NCBI RefSeq assembly: GCF_002005565.1
Contig: NZ_BDJC01000050.1
Location: forward strand, 1-53,316
DNA length: 53,316 nt
Source: Streptomyces sp. JHA26
GTDB taxonomy: Bacteria; Actinomycetota; Actinomycetes; Streptomycetales; Streptomycetaceae
Direction of reading: 5' to 3'
Shown here piece by piece: positions 44,306-52,838 of the stretch (the stretch's first letter is position 1; every line of letters starts with the position of its first letter). The position numbers and the translations under genes were made by a program. Under the pieces are notes generated by a model. The model saw nothing but the letters and a program-made list of their open reading frames with translations, did not search any database and had not been told where the DNA came from.

Positions 44306-46249
44306 TCAGGACGCACGGCGGACCGGCCCGGTCCCGGTGGAGGCCGACCCGGGATCGCCGCCCGCGATCGCCGACCAGTGCCAGGGCGAGTCGAACGCGG
44401 TGACCTCGAGCGGCGTGCCGGCCGCGGCCAGGGCGGCGGCCAGACCCGTGGCCCGGCCCACCAGCGCGGAGACCCGGTGCACGGCGAGCAGGTCCTGCTC
44501 GTCGAAGGGGGTGCCCGCGCAGCGCAGCAGCCGCAGGTCGATGAAGCCGTCGAAGACCCGGCCGCCCACCTCGACGGCCTGCGGGGAGCGGATGGAGAAC
44601 CGCACCTTGTTGTTGACGTGGCCGTGGTGGTGCTGGTCGGAGTAGAACGCGACGTCCGGGATCGTCGGCGGCACGAAGTGGTCGCGGGCGGTCACCTCGT
44701 CGGTGCGGGGCAGGTTGCCCGCGATGAAGTGCCAGGAGTTGTACTGCATGCGCGAGGACATCGCCCAGGCTGCGTCGGCGAGGCCGGCCGCGGAGCCGCC
44801 GTAGTGCCGTGCGGCCGACGGACTGGGGACCACGCAGCAGAAGAAGCGGGTGATGTCCCAGTCGCAGATCTCCGACCAGCGCTCCTCGCGCAACGCCTCG
44901 ATCAGGGCGGGCAGCGACCGCATGCCGCGGCTCATCGTGAAGTCGGCCTCGAACACCTCGGTGACCGCGGCCACCGTCTCGTGCACGAGGTGCTCCAGGC
45001 CGGTGCCGAAGCCGCCGGCCGGTTCGGCGAGCCGGCCGGGGGCGGCGGCGAGGTCCTCGCCCAGTTCGTGCAGGGTGGCGCCGGACAGCGACAGCCGCTC
45101 GGTGAGACGGGCGACCATCGCGTCCTCGCGGGCCCGGGCCCGCTCGCCGGGGGCCTGCGCCACGCGTTCGATCTTGTGCATGAGCGCGCCGTGGATCTCG
45201 CGGTACAGCTGGGCGCCGCGTCCGGCCTCGGCGCGGCGGGCGCGCAGGGCCACGGCGAGGTCGTTCAGGGCGGCGACGGTGGGCGCGGCGGCGGGCGGGA
45301 CCGGCGTGCCGCCGGGGACGCCGTTGTAGCCCTGCCTGATCCGCTCCAGCATGTGGGCGACGTGATCGACGGTCAGCTGGGTGTTGTTGGCCTCCTCGAC
45401 GCGGCCGAAGCCGGCCGAGCGGATGAGGAGGGTCAGACAGACGACCAGCTGGACGTCGTGGTCCGACCACAGGTCGAGCGGCAGGCCGCGCAGGCTGCTG
45501 AGCACGCAGTCCGGGTGACCGGGCCACAGCGTCTTGCCGGTGAGGTTGTTGGCCTCACGGAAGTTGGTGTACTGCCGCTCCTGCTGGTAGAGCACGAACG
45601 GCGCGTTGCGCAGCGCCGCTTCCCTGACCTGCGCCAGCAGCTCGTCGCGGCCCTCGGGGCCCTGCTCGTCGAGCCAGCGCCGGCAGTCGGCCGCGGTCTC
45701 CTCCAGACGGGCCTCGGCGGCCCGCATCCGCTCCCCGTAGGCGCGCAGGGCACGGTCCGTCCAGGGCACCCGGCGCACCCCGCCGACCAGGCCGTCCTTC
45801 TTCAGCGGCCCCTGGGAGGGCACGCGCAGCACGATCCGGCCGGAGGTGGACAGGCCGATCTCGCCGAGGAACGCGGTCTCCTCGCCGTCCGGCCGCTCGC
45901 CGGGGACGTCCCCGGCCGCGGGCCCGGCCGTCTCCGGCGTGCGCCAGCCCAGGCCGCACAGCACGTGCAGCGCGGCCTCCTCGGCGGCGGTGAGCGCGCG
46001 CAGCTGGACGTCGGCGGGCACATGGCCGTCGAGGGTCAGCAGCACCTCGACGAAGGGGCGCAGGCCGTCCTCCTCCTCGGCGCGCTGCCAGGTCCGCTTC
46101 AGCAGACCCGGGAACCCCGCCTCGGGGTCGAACTCGCGGTCCGGCTTGACGGTGCCCGCGGGGATGCCGAGGCGGCTGGGGCGGCGGCTGATCCGCTTGC
46201 GCGCGTTGATCTGGCGGCGTGACTCGCCACGCTCGGACAGGCCGCTCAT
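44306..46249 (-). CDS. 647-aa conserved protein of the hydrazine cassette, unknown biochemical function
   Basis: From ATG 46249, overlapping the ferredoxin stop (ATGA). It is soluble, with no membrane span, and has no motif I can tie to an enzyme class. Visible landmarks are a basic N-terminus (RRQINARKRISRRPSRLGIP), a central helical part with LYQQERQYTNFREANNLTGK, WDITRFFCCVVPSPSAARHY, and a His-rich FYSDQHHHGHVNNKVRFSIR segment near residue 555. The cysteine pair FCC and the HHHGH cluster could bind metal. Proteins in this place are found in other N-N cassettes (FzmP-like). Coupling to the ferredoxin suggests a redox step, possibly N-N bond formation; that is a hypothesis. Confidence 0.75.
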   Translation of the reverse strand: MSGLSERGESRRQINARKRISRRPSRLGIPAGTVKPDREFDPEAGFPGLLKRTWQRAEEEDGLRPFVEVLLTLDGHVPADVQLRALTAAEEAALHVLCGLGWRTPETAGPAAGDVPGERPDGEETAFLGEIGLSTSGRIVLRVPSQGPLKKDGLVGGVRRVPWTDRALRAYGERMRAAEARLEETAADCRRWLDEQGPEGRDELLAQVREAALRNAPFVLYQQERQYTNFREANNLTGKTLWPGHPDCVLSSLRGLPLDLWSDHDVQLVVCLTLLIRSAGFGRVEEANNTQLTVDHVAHMLERIRQGYNGVPGGTPVPPAAAPTVAALNDLAVALRARRAEAGRGAQLYREIHGALMHKIERVAQAPGERARAREDAMVARLTERLSLSGATLHELGEDLAAAPGRLAEPAGGFGTGLEHLVHETVAAVTEVFEADFTMSRGMRSLPALIEALREERWSEICDWDITRFFCCVVPSPSAARHYGGSAAGLADAAWAMSSRMQYNSWHFIAGNLPRTDEVTARDHFVPPTIPDVAFYSDQHHHGHVNNKVRFSIRSPQAVEVGGRVFDGFIDLRLLRCAGTPFDEQDLLAVHRVSALVGRATGLAAALAAAGTPLEVTAFDSPWHWSAIAGGDPGSASTGTGPVRRAS

Positions 46250-46575
46250 TTCGTGTCCTCGGCGGTCAGCTCGATGTGGTTCCACATCGTCTCGTCGGTC
46301 GGTGTCCAGTCCTCGTCGACGTAGATGCAGTCGACGGGGCACTCCAGGACGCACGCGGGGCAGCCCGAGCACAGCTCGGGGATGATCACGACGTCCAGGC
46401 CGCGGTCGAAGATGGCCCCGAACTCCTCCGGGCAGCTGCGCAGGCAGGTGTCACAGGTGATGCACTCGGACTTCTCGATGCGGCGCGGCGGTTTCTTCCA
46501 GTTGTCGGGGCGGGTGCGCTGGGCGATCCGCTCGGCCCGCCCGGACAGCGCAGCCGACGAGGCGATCTTTTTCAC
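46246..46575 (-). CDS. 2x[4Fe-4S]-type ferredoxin
   Basis: A 109-aa protein from GTG 46575 with GAGGGG upstream; the longer frame to 46848 is not supported. Two cluster motifs are complete: CITCDTCLRSCPEEF and CSGCPACVLECPVDCIY, each C-x2-C-x2-C-x3-C-P. A basic N-terminus of about 35 residues precedes them. It should carry electrons to a partner, most simply the 647-aa protein with which it is translationally coupled. It heads the operon running to the acetyltransferase gene. Confidence 0.9.
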   Translation of the reverse strand: MKKIASSAALSGRAERIAQRTRPDNWKKPPRRIEKSECITCDTCLRSCPEEFGAIFDRGLDVVIIPELCSGCPACVLECPVDCIYVDEDWTPTDETMWNHIELTAEDTK

Positions 46576-46648
46576 GGGCAGGGACCCCTCTGGTGAGTCT
46601 TCCGGCCTCAGCCGGAAACCGGACGCATCCGATGTTCGGCGCGTCCCC

Positions 46649-46688
46649 TCGACCGGGCCCGGAGCGCGGGTGGGGAGCGGGTCGAACC
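46649..46688. promoter_or_regulatory. candidate SARP-type box upstream of the hydrazine operon
   Basis: TCGACCG (46649) and TCGAACC (46682) are 33 bp apart, with degenerate units CGGAGCG (46660) and TGGGGAG (46671) at the intermediate 11-bp positions. It lies 75-115 bp upstream of the ferredoxin start, in the same orientation as the stronger boxes. Confidence 0.4.
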
Positions 46689-47062
46689 GCGGCGGCCCCG
46701 GGCGGAACCGGATCCTGGCGCGTCGCCGCCCGGGGGCCCGCGGACCCGTTCCGTCCCACCGGGTCCCGACGAGGGTCTCGGTGGGCCCGCGCGGCCCTTC
46801 CCTCCACCGGGAGAAAGAATGATCATGCCCTGTCGGGACCTCGGCCACGGACAGTCAGCCACAGCGATGCGGGCAGCCGTACGGGCCGGCGCGAGAACCC
46901 GGCCGAGGGCGCGATGCGCCCGTTCCTGTCGCTGCTGGGTGGGTCGAAGGCGCTGGACATGCCGGTGTGGAGCCGGGTTGTAGGTTGATCGCTTGCATCG
47001 CTCCGGTGTGCGGGCTGCTCGACGGCGGTGCGAAAAAGATGCCGGAGAAAGTTGTCGTCGGA

Positions 47063-47089
47063 TGTCGAGGACCCGTCTCCCGCTCCGAC
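47063..47089 (+). promoter_or_regulatory. ECF42-type promoter candidate for the YCII-sigma pair
   Basis: TGTCGA (47063-47068) and CGAC (47086-47089) are 17 bp apart, 53 bp before the YCII ATG. This agrees with my recollection of the ECF42 consensus (TGTCGA, then CGA followed by T or C), and suggests the sigma factor transcribes its own operon. Confidence 0.6.
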
Positions 47090-47141
47090 TGAGGGGTGAC
47101 AGCGCGCCAACGGGGCGTGCGCAATGGGGAGGACACCCGAG

Positions 47142-47504
47142 ATGAAGTACGTCGCGATGATCTACGGCAACCAGGCCAAGTGGGACTCCTTCCCGGCCGA
47201 GGCGTGGCCGGAGGCGATCGCCAAGCAGGAGGCGTTCAACAAGAAGTACCGCGAGAGCGGTGAACTCCTCGGCGCCTACGGCCTGGCGGACGCGGCCAAC
47301 GCCCAGCTCGTGCGCCGCGAGGACGGTGTCCCGGCGGTCACCGACGGCCCGTACCTGGAGACCAAGGAGTACATCGCCAGCTTCTACCTGCTGGACTGCG
47401 ACAGTCTGGAGCGGGCGCAGGAGATCGCCGCGGACATGCCGTTCGCCGACGTGGAACCGGTCGAGCTGTGGCCGGTGCTGCACGAGTCCGCGGCGGACGT
47501 GTGA
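47142..47504 (+). CDS. YCII/DGPF-domain protein
   Basis: A 120-aa protein from ATG 47142 with GGGGAGG upstream. It starts MKYVAMIYGNQAKWDSFPAE and contains the name-giving DGP pattern in AVTDGPYLETKEYIASFYLL, then VEPVELWPV near the C-terminus. Proteins with this ferredoxin-like fold are regularly encoded with ECF42 sigma factors; the partner gene follows with a 4-bp GTGA overlap. The catalytic role, if any, is unknown. Confidence 0.92.
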   Translation: MKYVAMIYGNQAKWDSFPAEAWPEAIAKQEAFNKKYRESGELLGAYGLADAANAQLVRREDGVPAVTDGPYLETKEYIASFYLLDCDSLERAQEIAADMPFADVEPVELWPVLHESAADV

Positions 47505-48763
47505 CCGCCGGGCGCCACGTCGCCGAGGACCTGCTGCGCGAGCTGGCGCCGCAGGTCCTCGGCGCGCTCGTACGCCGCTACGGCGTCTTCGACGCGTGCG
47601 AGGACGCGGTCCAGGAAGCCCTGCTGGCGGCCGCCCTGCAGTGGCCCGAGGCCGGCGTCCCGGACAATCCCCGGGGCTGGCTGGTCACCGTCGCCTCCCG
47701 CAAGCTGGTCGACCAGATCCGCAGCGACAGCGCCCGTCGGCGCCGTGAGGACAGCCTCGCCCTGGCCACTCCGCAGGCCGAACTGCTCGGCCACGCCGCC
47801 GACGCCCTCCCCGACGCGGACCGGGACGACTCGCTGGCCCTGCTGTTTCTGTGCTGCCACCCCGCGCTGTCGCCGGCCAGCCGGATCGCGCTGACCCTGC
47901 GCGCGGTCGGCGGCCTGACCACCGCGCAGATCGCCGCGGCCTTCCTGGTGCCCGAGGCGACCATGGCGCAGCGAGTCAGCCGGGCCAAGCAGACCGTCAA
48001 GGCGTCCGCCGTCCCCCTGGCCGTGCCCGAGGGTGCCGATCTCACCGAGCGCCTGGCCGAGGTGCGGCACGTGCTCTACCTGGTCTTCAACGAGGGATAC
48101 ACCACCACCGGCGGTACCGACGACACCGGCCTGACCGCGCCGGAGCTGTCCGCCGAAGCGATCCGGCTCACCCGGATGCTGCACCGCCTGGTGCCCGACG
48201 ACACCGAGACCGCAGGCCTCCTCGCACTGATGCTGCTCACCGACGCGCGTCGCCCCGCCCGCACCGGACCGTCCGGGGAACTGGTGCCGCTGGCGGAACA
48301 GGACCGCAGCCGGTGGGACCTCCGTGCCGTCGCCGAGGGAGTCGACCTGATCAGCCGGACCCTGCCGCACGGCCGGGTCGGCCCGTACCAACTGCAGGCG
48401 GCCATCGCGGCCGTGCACGACGAGGCCGAGGACACCGACGCCACCGACTGGCCTCAGATCCTCGCCCTGTACGAAATCCTGGAACGGTTCGGGCCGAACC
48501 CGATGGTCTCCCTCAACCGTGCGGTCGCCGTCGCCATGGTCCACGGCCCGGCCGCGGGACTCGACCTGGTCAGAACACTGGAGGCCGACAATCGCATGGC
48601 CCGCCACCACCGGCTGCTCGCCACCCGCGCCCACCTCCTCGAACTCCTCGGCGAACACGGGGCCGCGGCGGCCTCCTACCGGGAGGCCGCCCGCCGCACC
48701 ACCAGCACCCCCGAGCGCCGCCACCTCAGCGCCCGCGCCCACCGCCTGGAGTCCCGCCCGTGA
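47501..48763 (+). CDS. ECF42-group RNA polymerase sigma factor
   Basis: A 420-aa protein from GTG 47501, overlapping the YCII stop. Sigma region 2 is visible in FDACEDAVQEALLAAALQWP and NPRGWLVTVASRKLVDQIRS. Region 4 follows as LTTAQIAAAFLVPEATMAQR. A C-terminal extension of about 220 residues, including EVRHVLYLVFNEGYTTTGGT and ALYEILERFGPNPMVSLNRA, is the TPR-like domain that marks the ECF42 group. No anti-sigma factor is present, consistent with control through the C-terminal domain. Confidence 0.93.
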   Translation: MTAGRHVAEDLLRELAPQVLGALVRRYGVFDACEDAVQEALLAAALQWPEAGVPDNPRGWLVTVASRKLVDQIRSDSARRRREDSLALATPQAELLGHAADALPDADRDDSLALLFLCCHPALSPASRIALTLRAVGGLTTAQIAAAFLVPEATMAQRVSRAKQTVKASAVPLAVPEGADLTERLAEVRHVLYLVFNEGYTTTGGTDDTGLTAPELSAEAIRLTRMLHRLVPDDTETAGLLALMLLTDARRPARTGPSGELVPLAEQDRSRWDLRAVAEGVDLISRTLPHGRVGPYQLQAAIAAVHDEAEDTDATDWPQILALYEILERFGPNPMVSLNRAVAVAMVHGPAAGLDLVRTLEADNRMARHHRLLATRAHLLELLGEHGAAAASYREAARRTTSTPERRHLSARAHRLESRP

Positions 48764-48779
48764 CGCTCCGCGGCGACGG

Positions 48780-49275
48780 AGGGACGGGCGCGGGCGCCGC
48801 CCCGCCCGAGTCGTCCGCCACCCTGCCGTCAGAGGATCGTCTGACGACAGAGGGCCGGCGCGTCCAGCGCGAGCTGACCGACGGACTACGTGCCGCCGAG
48901 GCCGAGGCAAGCAAGGGCGGGCGTCGCCCCGTCGTGCCGGCCGACAGGACCGACGACGTGCGCACCGCGTACCTGGAAGGCCGGTCCATCGCCGCCCTCG
49001 CCCGCGACCACGGCGTCAGCCGCGGCGCGATCCGCACGGCCGTTGCCGACCTCATGCCCCGACACACTGCCACCGAGGAGGACACCCCCGCCCCAAAGAC
49101 GCCGGGCACCCTCGATGTGCCGGGCAAGGCCGCCGACTTCCTCCACGCGGGTGACCTGGATCCTGCCGGGCGAGCTGCGCTCGACCAGGGGCTGCCCGTA
49201 CGGCGCGGTCAGGGCGTCCCCGCCGTCTCTGCCCAGGGCAAGGCTCGACGCGAGTACGAGAACCGCGTCACCGGC
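48780..49275 (+). pseudogene. decayed serine-recombinase C-terminal remnant
   Basis: The frame after the sigma gene reads GLRAAEAEASKGGRRPVVPA, then IAALARDHGVSRGAIRTAVA, the basic linker and helix-turn-helix that end resolvase/invertase-type recombinases. A LDVPGKAADFLHAGDLDPAG...VRRGQG segment and KARREYENRVTG follow, resembling the extended tail of Streptomyces plasmid recombinases with an internal gap after VRRGQG. The catalytic domain is absent. It marks a former mobile-element junction between the cluster and the ebo genes. Confidence 0.5.
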
Positions 49276-49355
49276 CTCGGGTCCCACGGTGCCGCCCCCA
49301 CGGTGCGGCACCGTTCGCGTATGCCCTGCCCCAGGGCCGTCGGTGAGGGGCGGGC

Positions 49356-50792
49356 TCAGGTCCGCGCGGCGGCCCGTGCGAGTGCGGTCGGGCGGGGGGC
49401 CGCGCCGCGCCCGTCGGCGAGGTCCAGCAGCAGGTGCTTGACCTCGGTGGCCGCCAGCCGGCCGGGCAGGGCGCCGGGGACGGAGCACAGCACCACCGGA
49501 CCGTCGTCGTCGCTCGCGGGCAGGCGGCCGTGGCTGCCGCGGACGGGGGAGGGGTCCAGGGGCACGACGGCCATGCGGTAGCGCATGCCGAGCTTCTTGC
49601 GGGCCAGGGCGCCGGCCGCCTTGACCTTGACGTAGGGGTCGGCGGGGTCCATGAACAGCTCGGCGGGGTCGTAGCCGGGTTTGCGGTGGATCTCGACGAG
49701 CTGCGCGAAGTCGGGCGCGCGGTCGTCGTCGAGCCAGTAGTAGTACGTGAACCAGGCGTCCGGCTCCGCGACGGCGACCAGCTCGCCGGCGCGCGGGTGG
49801 TCGAGGTGGTGGGCCTTCTTGCCCTCGTCGTCGAGGAGCTGCTCGATGCCGGGCAGGCCGTCGAGGGCGGCGCGGGTGGCGTCGAGGTCCTCGGGGCGGC
49901 GGACGTACACGTGGGCGATCTGGTGGTCGGCGACCGCGAAGGCGCGGGAGGCCATCGGGTCGAGGTACTCCATGCCGTCCTGGGTGTGCACCTCGAGCAG
50001 GCCGGCGCGGCGCAGGGCGCGGTTGATGTCCACGGGCCGGTTCACGGGGGTGATGCCGTACTCGGAGAGCGCGACGACGGTGCGGCCCTCGGCCCGGGCG
50101 TCGTCGAGGAGCGGGGCGAGTGCCGCGTCCAGGTCGGCGGCGGCCTTGAGGGAGCGCGGGTCGTCGGGGCCGAAGCGCTGCAGGTCGTAGTCGAGGTGCG
50201 GCAGGTAGCAGAGCGTCAGGTGCGGGGCGCGGGAGGTCATCACGTACCGGGTGGCGTCGATGATCCACCGGGAGGAGGCCAGGCCCGCGCCCGGGCCCCA
50301 GTAGCTGAACAGCGGGAAGGTGCCCAGGCGTTCGGTCAGTTCGTCGTGCAGGGCCGGGGGCCGGGTGTAGCAGTCGGGTTCCTTGCGGCCGTCGGCGTGG
50401 TAGACGGGGCGGGGGGTGACCGTGTAGTCGGTGTCGGCGCCCATGGCGTACCACCAGCAGATGTTGGCGACCGTGTAGCCGGGGTGGGCGCGGCGGGCGG
50501 CGTCCCAGACGCGTTCGCCCTCGATCAGCCGGTGGCTCTGCCGCCACAGCAGGACCTCGCCGAGGTCGCGGAAGTACCAGCCGTTGCCGACGATGCCGTG
50601 CTCGGCGGGGGAGCGGCCGGTGAGGAAGGTGGCCTGCGCCGAGCAGGTGACCGCGGGCAGCACGGTCTCCAGCGGGGCGCTCGAGCCCCGCTCGCCCAGC
50701 GCGGCCAGGTGCGGCATGTGGGCGAGCAGCTTCGGGGTCAGGCCGACGACGTCCAGCACGAGCAGGGGTGCGGGCCCTTCGGGGCGGGTCAT
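49356..50792 (-). CDS. alkaline-phosphatase-fold nucleotide pyrophosphatase/phosphodiesterase-like protein of the ebo locus
   Basis: A 478-aa protein from ATG 50792, overlapping the eboE stop (ATGA). The alkaline-phosphatase-superfamily core is seen in LLVLDVVGLT, PAVTCSAQATFLTGRSPAEH (Thr nucleophile), LCYLPHLDYDLQRFGPD (Asp/His ligands) and VVALSEYGITPVNRPVDINR, where the usual S-D-H-G reads S-E-Y-G. The altered ligand positions suggest changed metal binding or specificity. The gene is the last of the ebo operon and probably corresponds to the eboF-type gene. Confidence 0.85.
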   Translation of the reverse strand: MTRPEGPAPLLVLDVVGLTPKLLAHMPHLAALGERGSSAPLETVLPAVTCSAQATFLTGRSPAEHGIVGNGWYFRDLGEVLLWRQSHRLIEGERVWDAARRAHPGYTVANICWWYAMGADTDYTVTPRPVYHADGRKEPDCYTRPPALHDELTERLGTFPLFSYWGPGAGLASSRWIIDATRYVMTSRAPHLTLCYLPHLDYDLQRFGPDDPRSLKAAADLDAALAPLLDDARAEGRTVVALSEYGITPVNRPVDINRALRRAGLLEVHTQDGMEYLDPMASRAFAVADHQIAHVYVRRPEDLDATRAALDGLPGIEQLLDDEGKKAHHLDHPRAGELVAVAEPDAWFTYYYWLDDDRAPDFAQLVEIHRKPGYDPAELFMDPADPYVKVKAAGALARKKLGMRYRMAVVPLDPSPVRGSHGRLPASDDDGPVVLCSVPGALPGRLAATEVKHLLLDLADGRGAAPRPTALARAAART

Positions 50793-51961
50793 GGCAGTTC
50801 CTTCAGGCCGAGGTCGGTCAGCAGGTCGCGGGCGAGGGACAGTTCGGCGGCGATGCCGTCGGCGAGCCCGTCGGCGTCGCGGGGACGCACGTCCGGCGGC
50901 AGCGCCTGCCAGGTGTACGTCTCCACCTCCAGGTGCCGGGTCAGCGGCCGGTCGCCGCCCACCAGGACGGACAGCGCGCGGCGCAGCACGGGCAGGGTGG
51001 AGGTCAGGGGCGGGGCGGGCGCCGCGTGCAGCGGCACGTGGAAGTGGGAGCGCCAGGGGCCGTCGGTGGGCAGCCGGGTGCCGGTCAGGGCCTCGTCGAG
51101 GTCGTCGGTGCCGTGCAGGGCGCCATTGACGGTGGTGGTGCGGGTCTGGTGCAGGAAGCGCGGCTCGGCGAACGCGGCCAGGGCGGCCCGTGCCTCGAGG
51201 CGGTCCGGGTGCTCGGCGTGCAGGGCCGCGGACACCTGGGCCTTGACCACGCCGATGCCGGCCGCGGTCAGCGCGGGCAGGGCGGTCTCCGGCTCCTCGA
51301 AGGAGGTGGCCAGGTGGCAGGTGTCGACGCAGACGCCGACGCGGTCGTGGCCGACCGCGGTCAGCGGGGCGATCGCGTCGCGGGTGGTCTCCACGACGCA
51401 GCCGGGTTCGGGTTCGAGGCCGACGCGGATGGAGCGGCCGGTCAGCTCCTCGAGGGTGTCGAGGCGTTCGGCCAGGGTGACCAGGGCACTCCGGGCCCTG
51501 TCGGCGCGGGTGTCGTCGTAGGCGGTGCGCCAGGCCAGCGGCAGGGTGGAGACGGTGCCCTCGGTGACGTCGTCGGGCAGCAGGGCGGCCAGGATCCGGG
51601 CGAGCGCGAGGGTGTGGTCGAGCCGGCGCGGGTCCGCCCAGTCCGGCCGGTACACGCGGTACTTGACCTCGCCGGCGCCGAACCCCTCGTACGGGAAGCC
51701 GTTGAGGGTGACGACCTCCAGCCCGTGGCGGTCGAGTTCGCCGCGCAGGGTGCGCAGGGCGCGCGGGTCGGTGTCCAGGGCGTGGGCGGCGCCGGCGGCC
51801 AGCCACAGGCCGACGCCGAGCCGGTCCACGCCCAGTCGGCGGCGCACGGGCGCGCACTGGGCGCCCAGCTGGGCGAGCACCCCGTCGAGGTCCTCGGCGG
51901 GGTGCACGTTGGTGCAGTACGCGAGGTGGACGACGCTGCCGTCCGGGTGGGCGAGACGCAC
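50789..51961 (-). CDS. eboE: EboE-type metabolite traffic protein (xylose-isomerase-like TIM barrel)
   Basis: A 390-aa protein whose frame begins about 51961 (GTG context VRLAHPDGSVVHLAYCTNVH). CTNVHPAE and LNGFPYEGFGAGEVKYRVY near residue 95, GLEPEPGCVVE near 205 and GVCVDTCHLATSFEEP near 230 are the usual landmarks of EboE and the related sugar-isomerase/AP-endonuclease fold. Ebo proteins are linked to trafficking or maturation of a lipid-like metabolite in cyanobacteria and some proteobacteria; the chemistry is unresolved. It overlaps the phosphatase gene by 4 bp. Confidence 0.85.
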   Translation of the reverse strand: MRLAHPDGSVVHLAYCTNVHPAEDLDGVLAQLGAQCAPVRRRLGVDRLGVGLWLAAGAAHALDTDPRALRTLRGELDRHGLEVVTLNGFPYEGFGAGEVKYRVYRPDWADPRRLDHTLALARILAALLPDDVTEGTVSTLPLAWRTAYDDTRADRARSALVTLAERLDTLEELTGRSIRVGLEPEPGCVVETTRDAIAPLTAVGHDRVGVCVDTCHLATSFEEPETALPALTAAGIGVVKAQVSAALHAEHPDRLEARAALAAFAEPRFLHQTRTTTVNGALHGTDDLDEALTGTRLPTDGPWRSHFHVPLHAAPAPPLTSTLPVLRRALSVLVGGDRPLTRHLEVETYTWQALPPDVRPRDADGLADGIAAELSLARDLLTDLGLKELP

Positions 51962-51965
51962 CGGG

Positions 51966-52838
51966 TCACCGCCCGGCGGGCACGGGGTGCGCCGGGGCGC
52001 CGCGCAGGATCGAGTTGCCCTCGTGGGTGGGTCCGGTGGCGGCGACGTCGAGGTCGAGGCGGCCGCTGAGCCCGTAGAAGGCGACGGGGTTGCGCCACAG
52101 CACCCGGTCCACGTCGTCCTCGGTGAAGCCCTCGGCGAGCATGGCGTCGCCGACCTTGCGGGTCTTGAGCGGATCGCTCCTGCCCCAGTCGGCGGCCGAG
52201 TTGACCAGCACCCGCTCGGGGCCGAACTCCTTCAGCACGGCGACCATGCGGGCCTCGTCCATCTTGGTGTCCGGGTAGACGGAGAAGCCGAGCCAGGCGC
52301 CGCTGTCCTTGGCCTCCCCGACGGTGGTCTCGTTGAGGTGGTCGACCAGGATCCGGTCCACGGGCAGGGCGGACTCGCGGACCACGTCGAGGGTGCGGCG
52401 CAGGCCGGCGAGCTTGTCGCGGTGCGGGGTGTGCACCAGGGCGGGCAGGCCGTGGTCGGCGGCGAGCTGGAGCTGCGCGGCCAGGGCGGTGTCCTCGGCC
52501 GGGGTCATCGAGTCGTAGCCGATCTCCCCGACCGCCACGACCTGGTCCTTCACCAGGTAGCGGGGCAGTTCGTCCAGGACCGGCAGGCAGCGCGGGTCGT
52601 TGGCCTCCTTGGGGTTGAGGGCGATCGTGCAGTGGTGGGCGATGCCGTACTGGGCGGCGCGGAAGGGCTCCCAGCCGAGGAGGGCGTCGAAGTAGTCGAG
52701 GAAGGAGGCGGCCGAGGTGCGGGGCTGACCGAGCCAGAACGCGGGCTCCACCACCGCCCGGACCCCCGCGGCGTACATGGCCTCGTAGTCGTCGGTGGTC
52801 CGGGACGTCATGTGGATGTGCGGGTCGAAGATGCGCAT
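51966..52838 (-). CDS. TatD-family metal-dependent hydrolase of the ebo locus
   Basis: A 290-aa protein from ATG 52838, joined to the eboA stop (TAATG). The metal-binding start is MRIFDPHIHMTSRTTDDYEA (Asp-Pro-His-x-His). Further ligands are likely Glu in VVAVGEIGYDSM, His in GLPALVHTPHRDK and His/Asp in RILVDHLNETTV, followed by LVNSAADWGRSDPLK. Nuclease-like TatD relatives are part of ebo operons (the eboB type). The substrate is unknown. It lies 4 bp upstream of eboE. Confidence 0.87.
   Translation of the reverse strand: MRIFDPHIHMTSRTTDDYEAMYAAGVRAVVEPAFWLGQPRTSAASFLDYFDALLGWEPFRAAQYGIAHHCTIALNPKEANDPRCLPVLDELPRYLVKDQVVAVGEIGYDSMTPAEDTALAAQLQLAADHGLPALVHTPHRDKLAGLRRTLDVVRESALPVDRILVDHLNETTVGEAKDSGAWLGFSVYPDTKMDEARMVAVLKEFGPERVLVNSAADWGRSDPLKTRKVGDAMLAEGFTEDDVDRVLWRNPVAFYGLSGRLDLDVAATGPTHEGNSILRGAPAHPVPAGR

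Larger units (their letters stand above)
46576..47141. other. 566-bp divergent intergenic region
   Basis: Separates the leftward hydrazine operon from the rightward YCII-sigma pair. It contains the weak heptamer series 46649-46688 and the ECF-type promoter 47063-47089. No gene is supported between them. Confidence 0.55.

Noticed and set aside
41229..45527. A 1432-residue open frame on the minus strand
   Set aside because: It is a shadow of the ligase, amidase and 647-aa genes in another frame. Composition is Arg/Pro/Ala repeats with no motif, whereas the alternative frame has catalytic signatures and coupled starts.
43259..46222. A 987-residue open frame on the plus strand
   Set aside because: Antisense shadow caused by third-position G/C bias; Gly/Ala/Val/Asp-rich without domain signatures and without a plausible ribosome-binding site.
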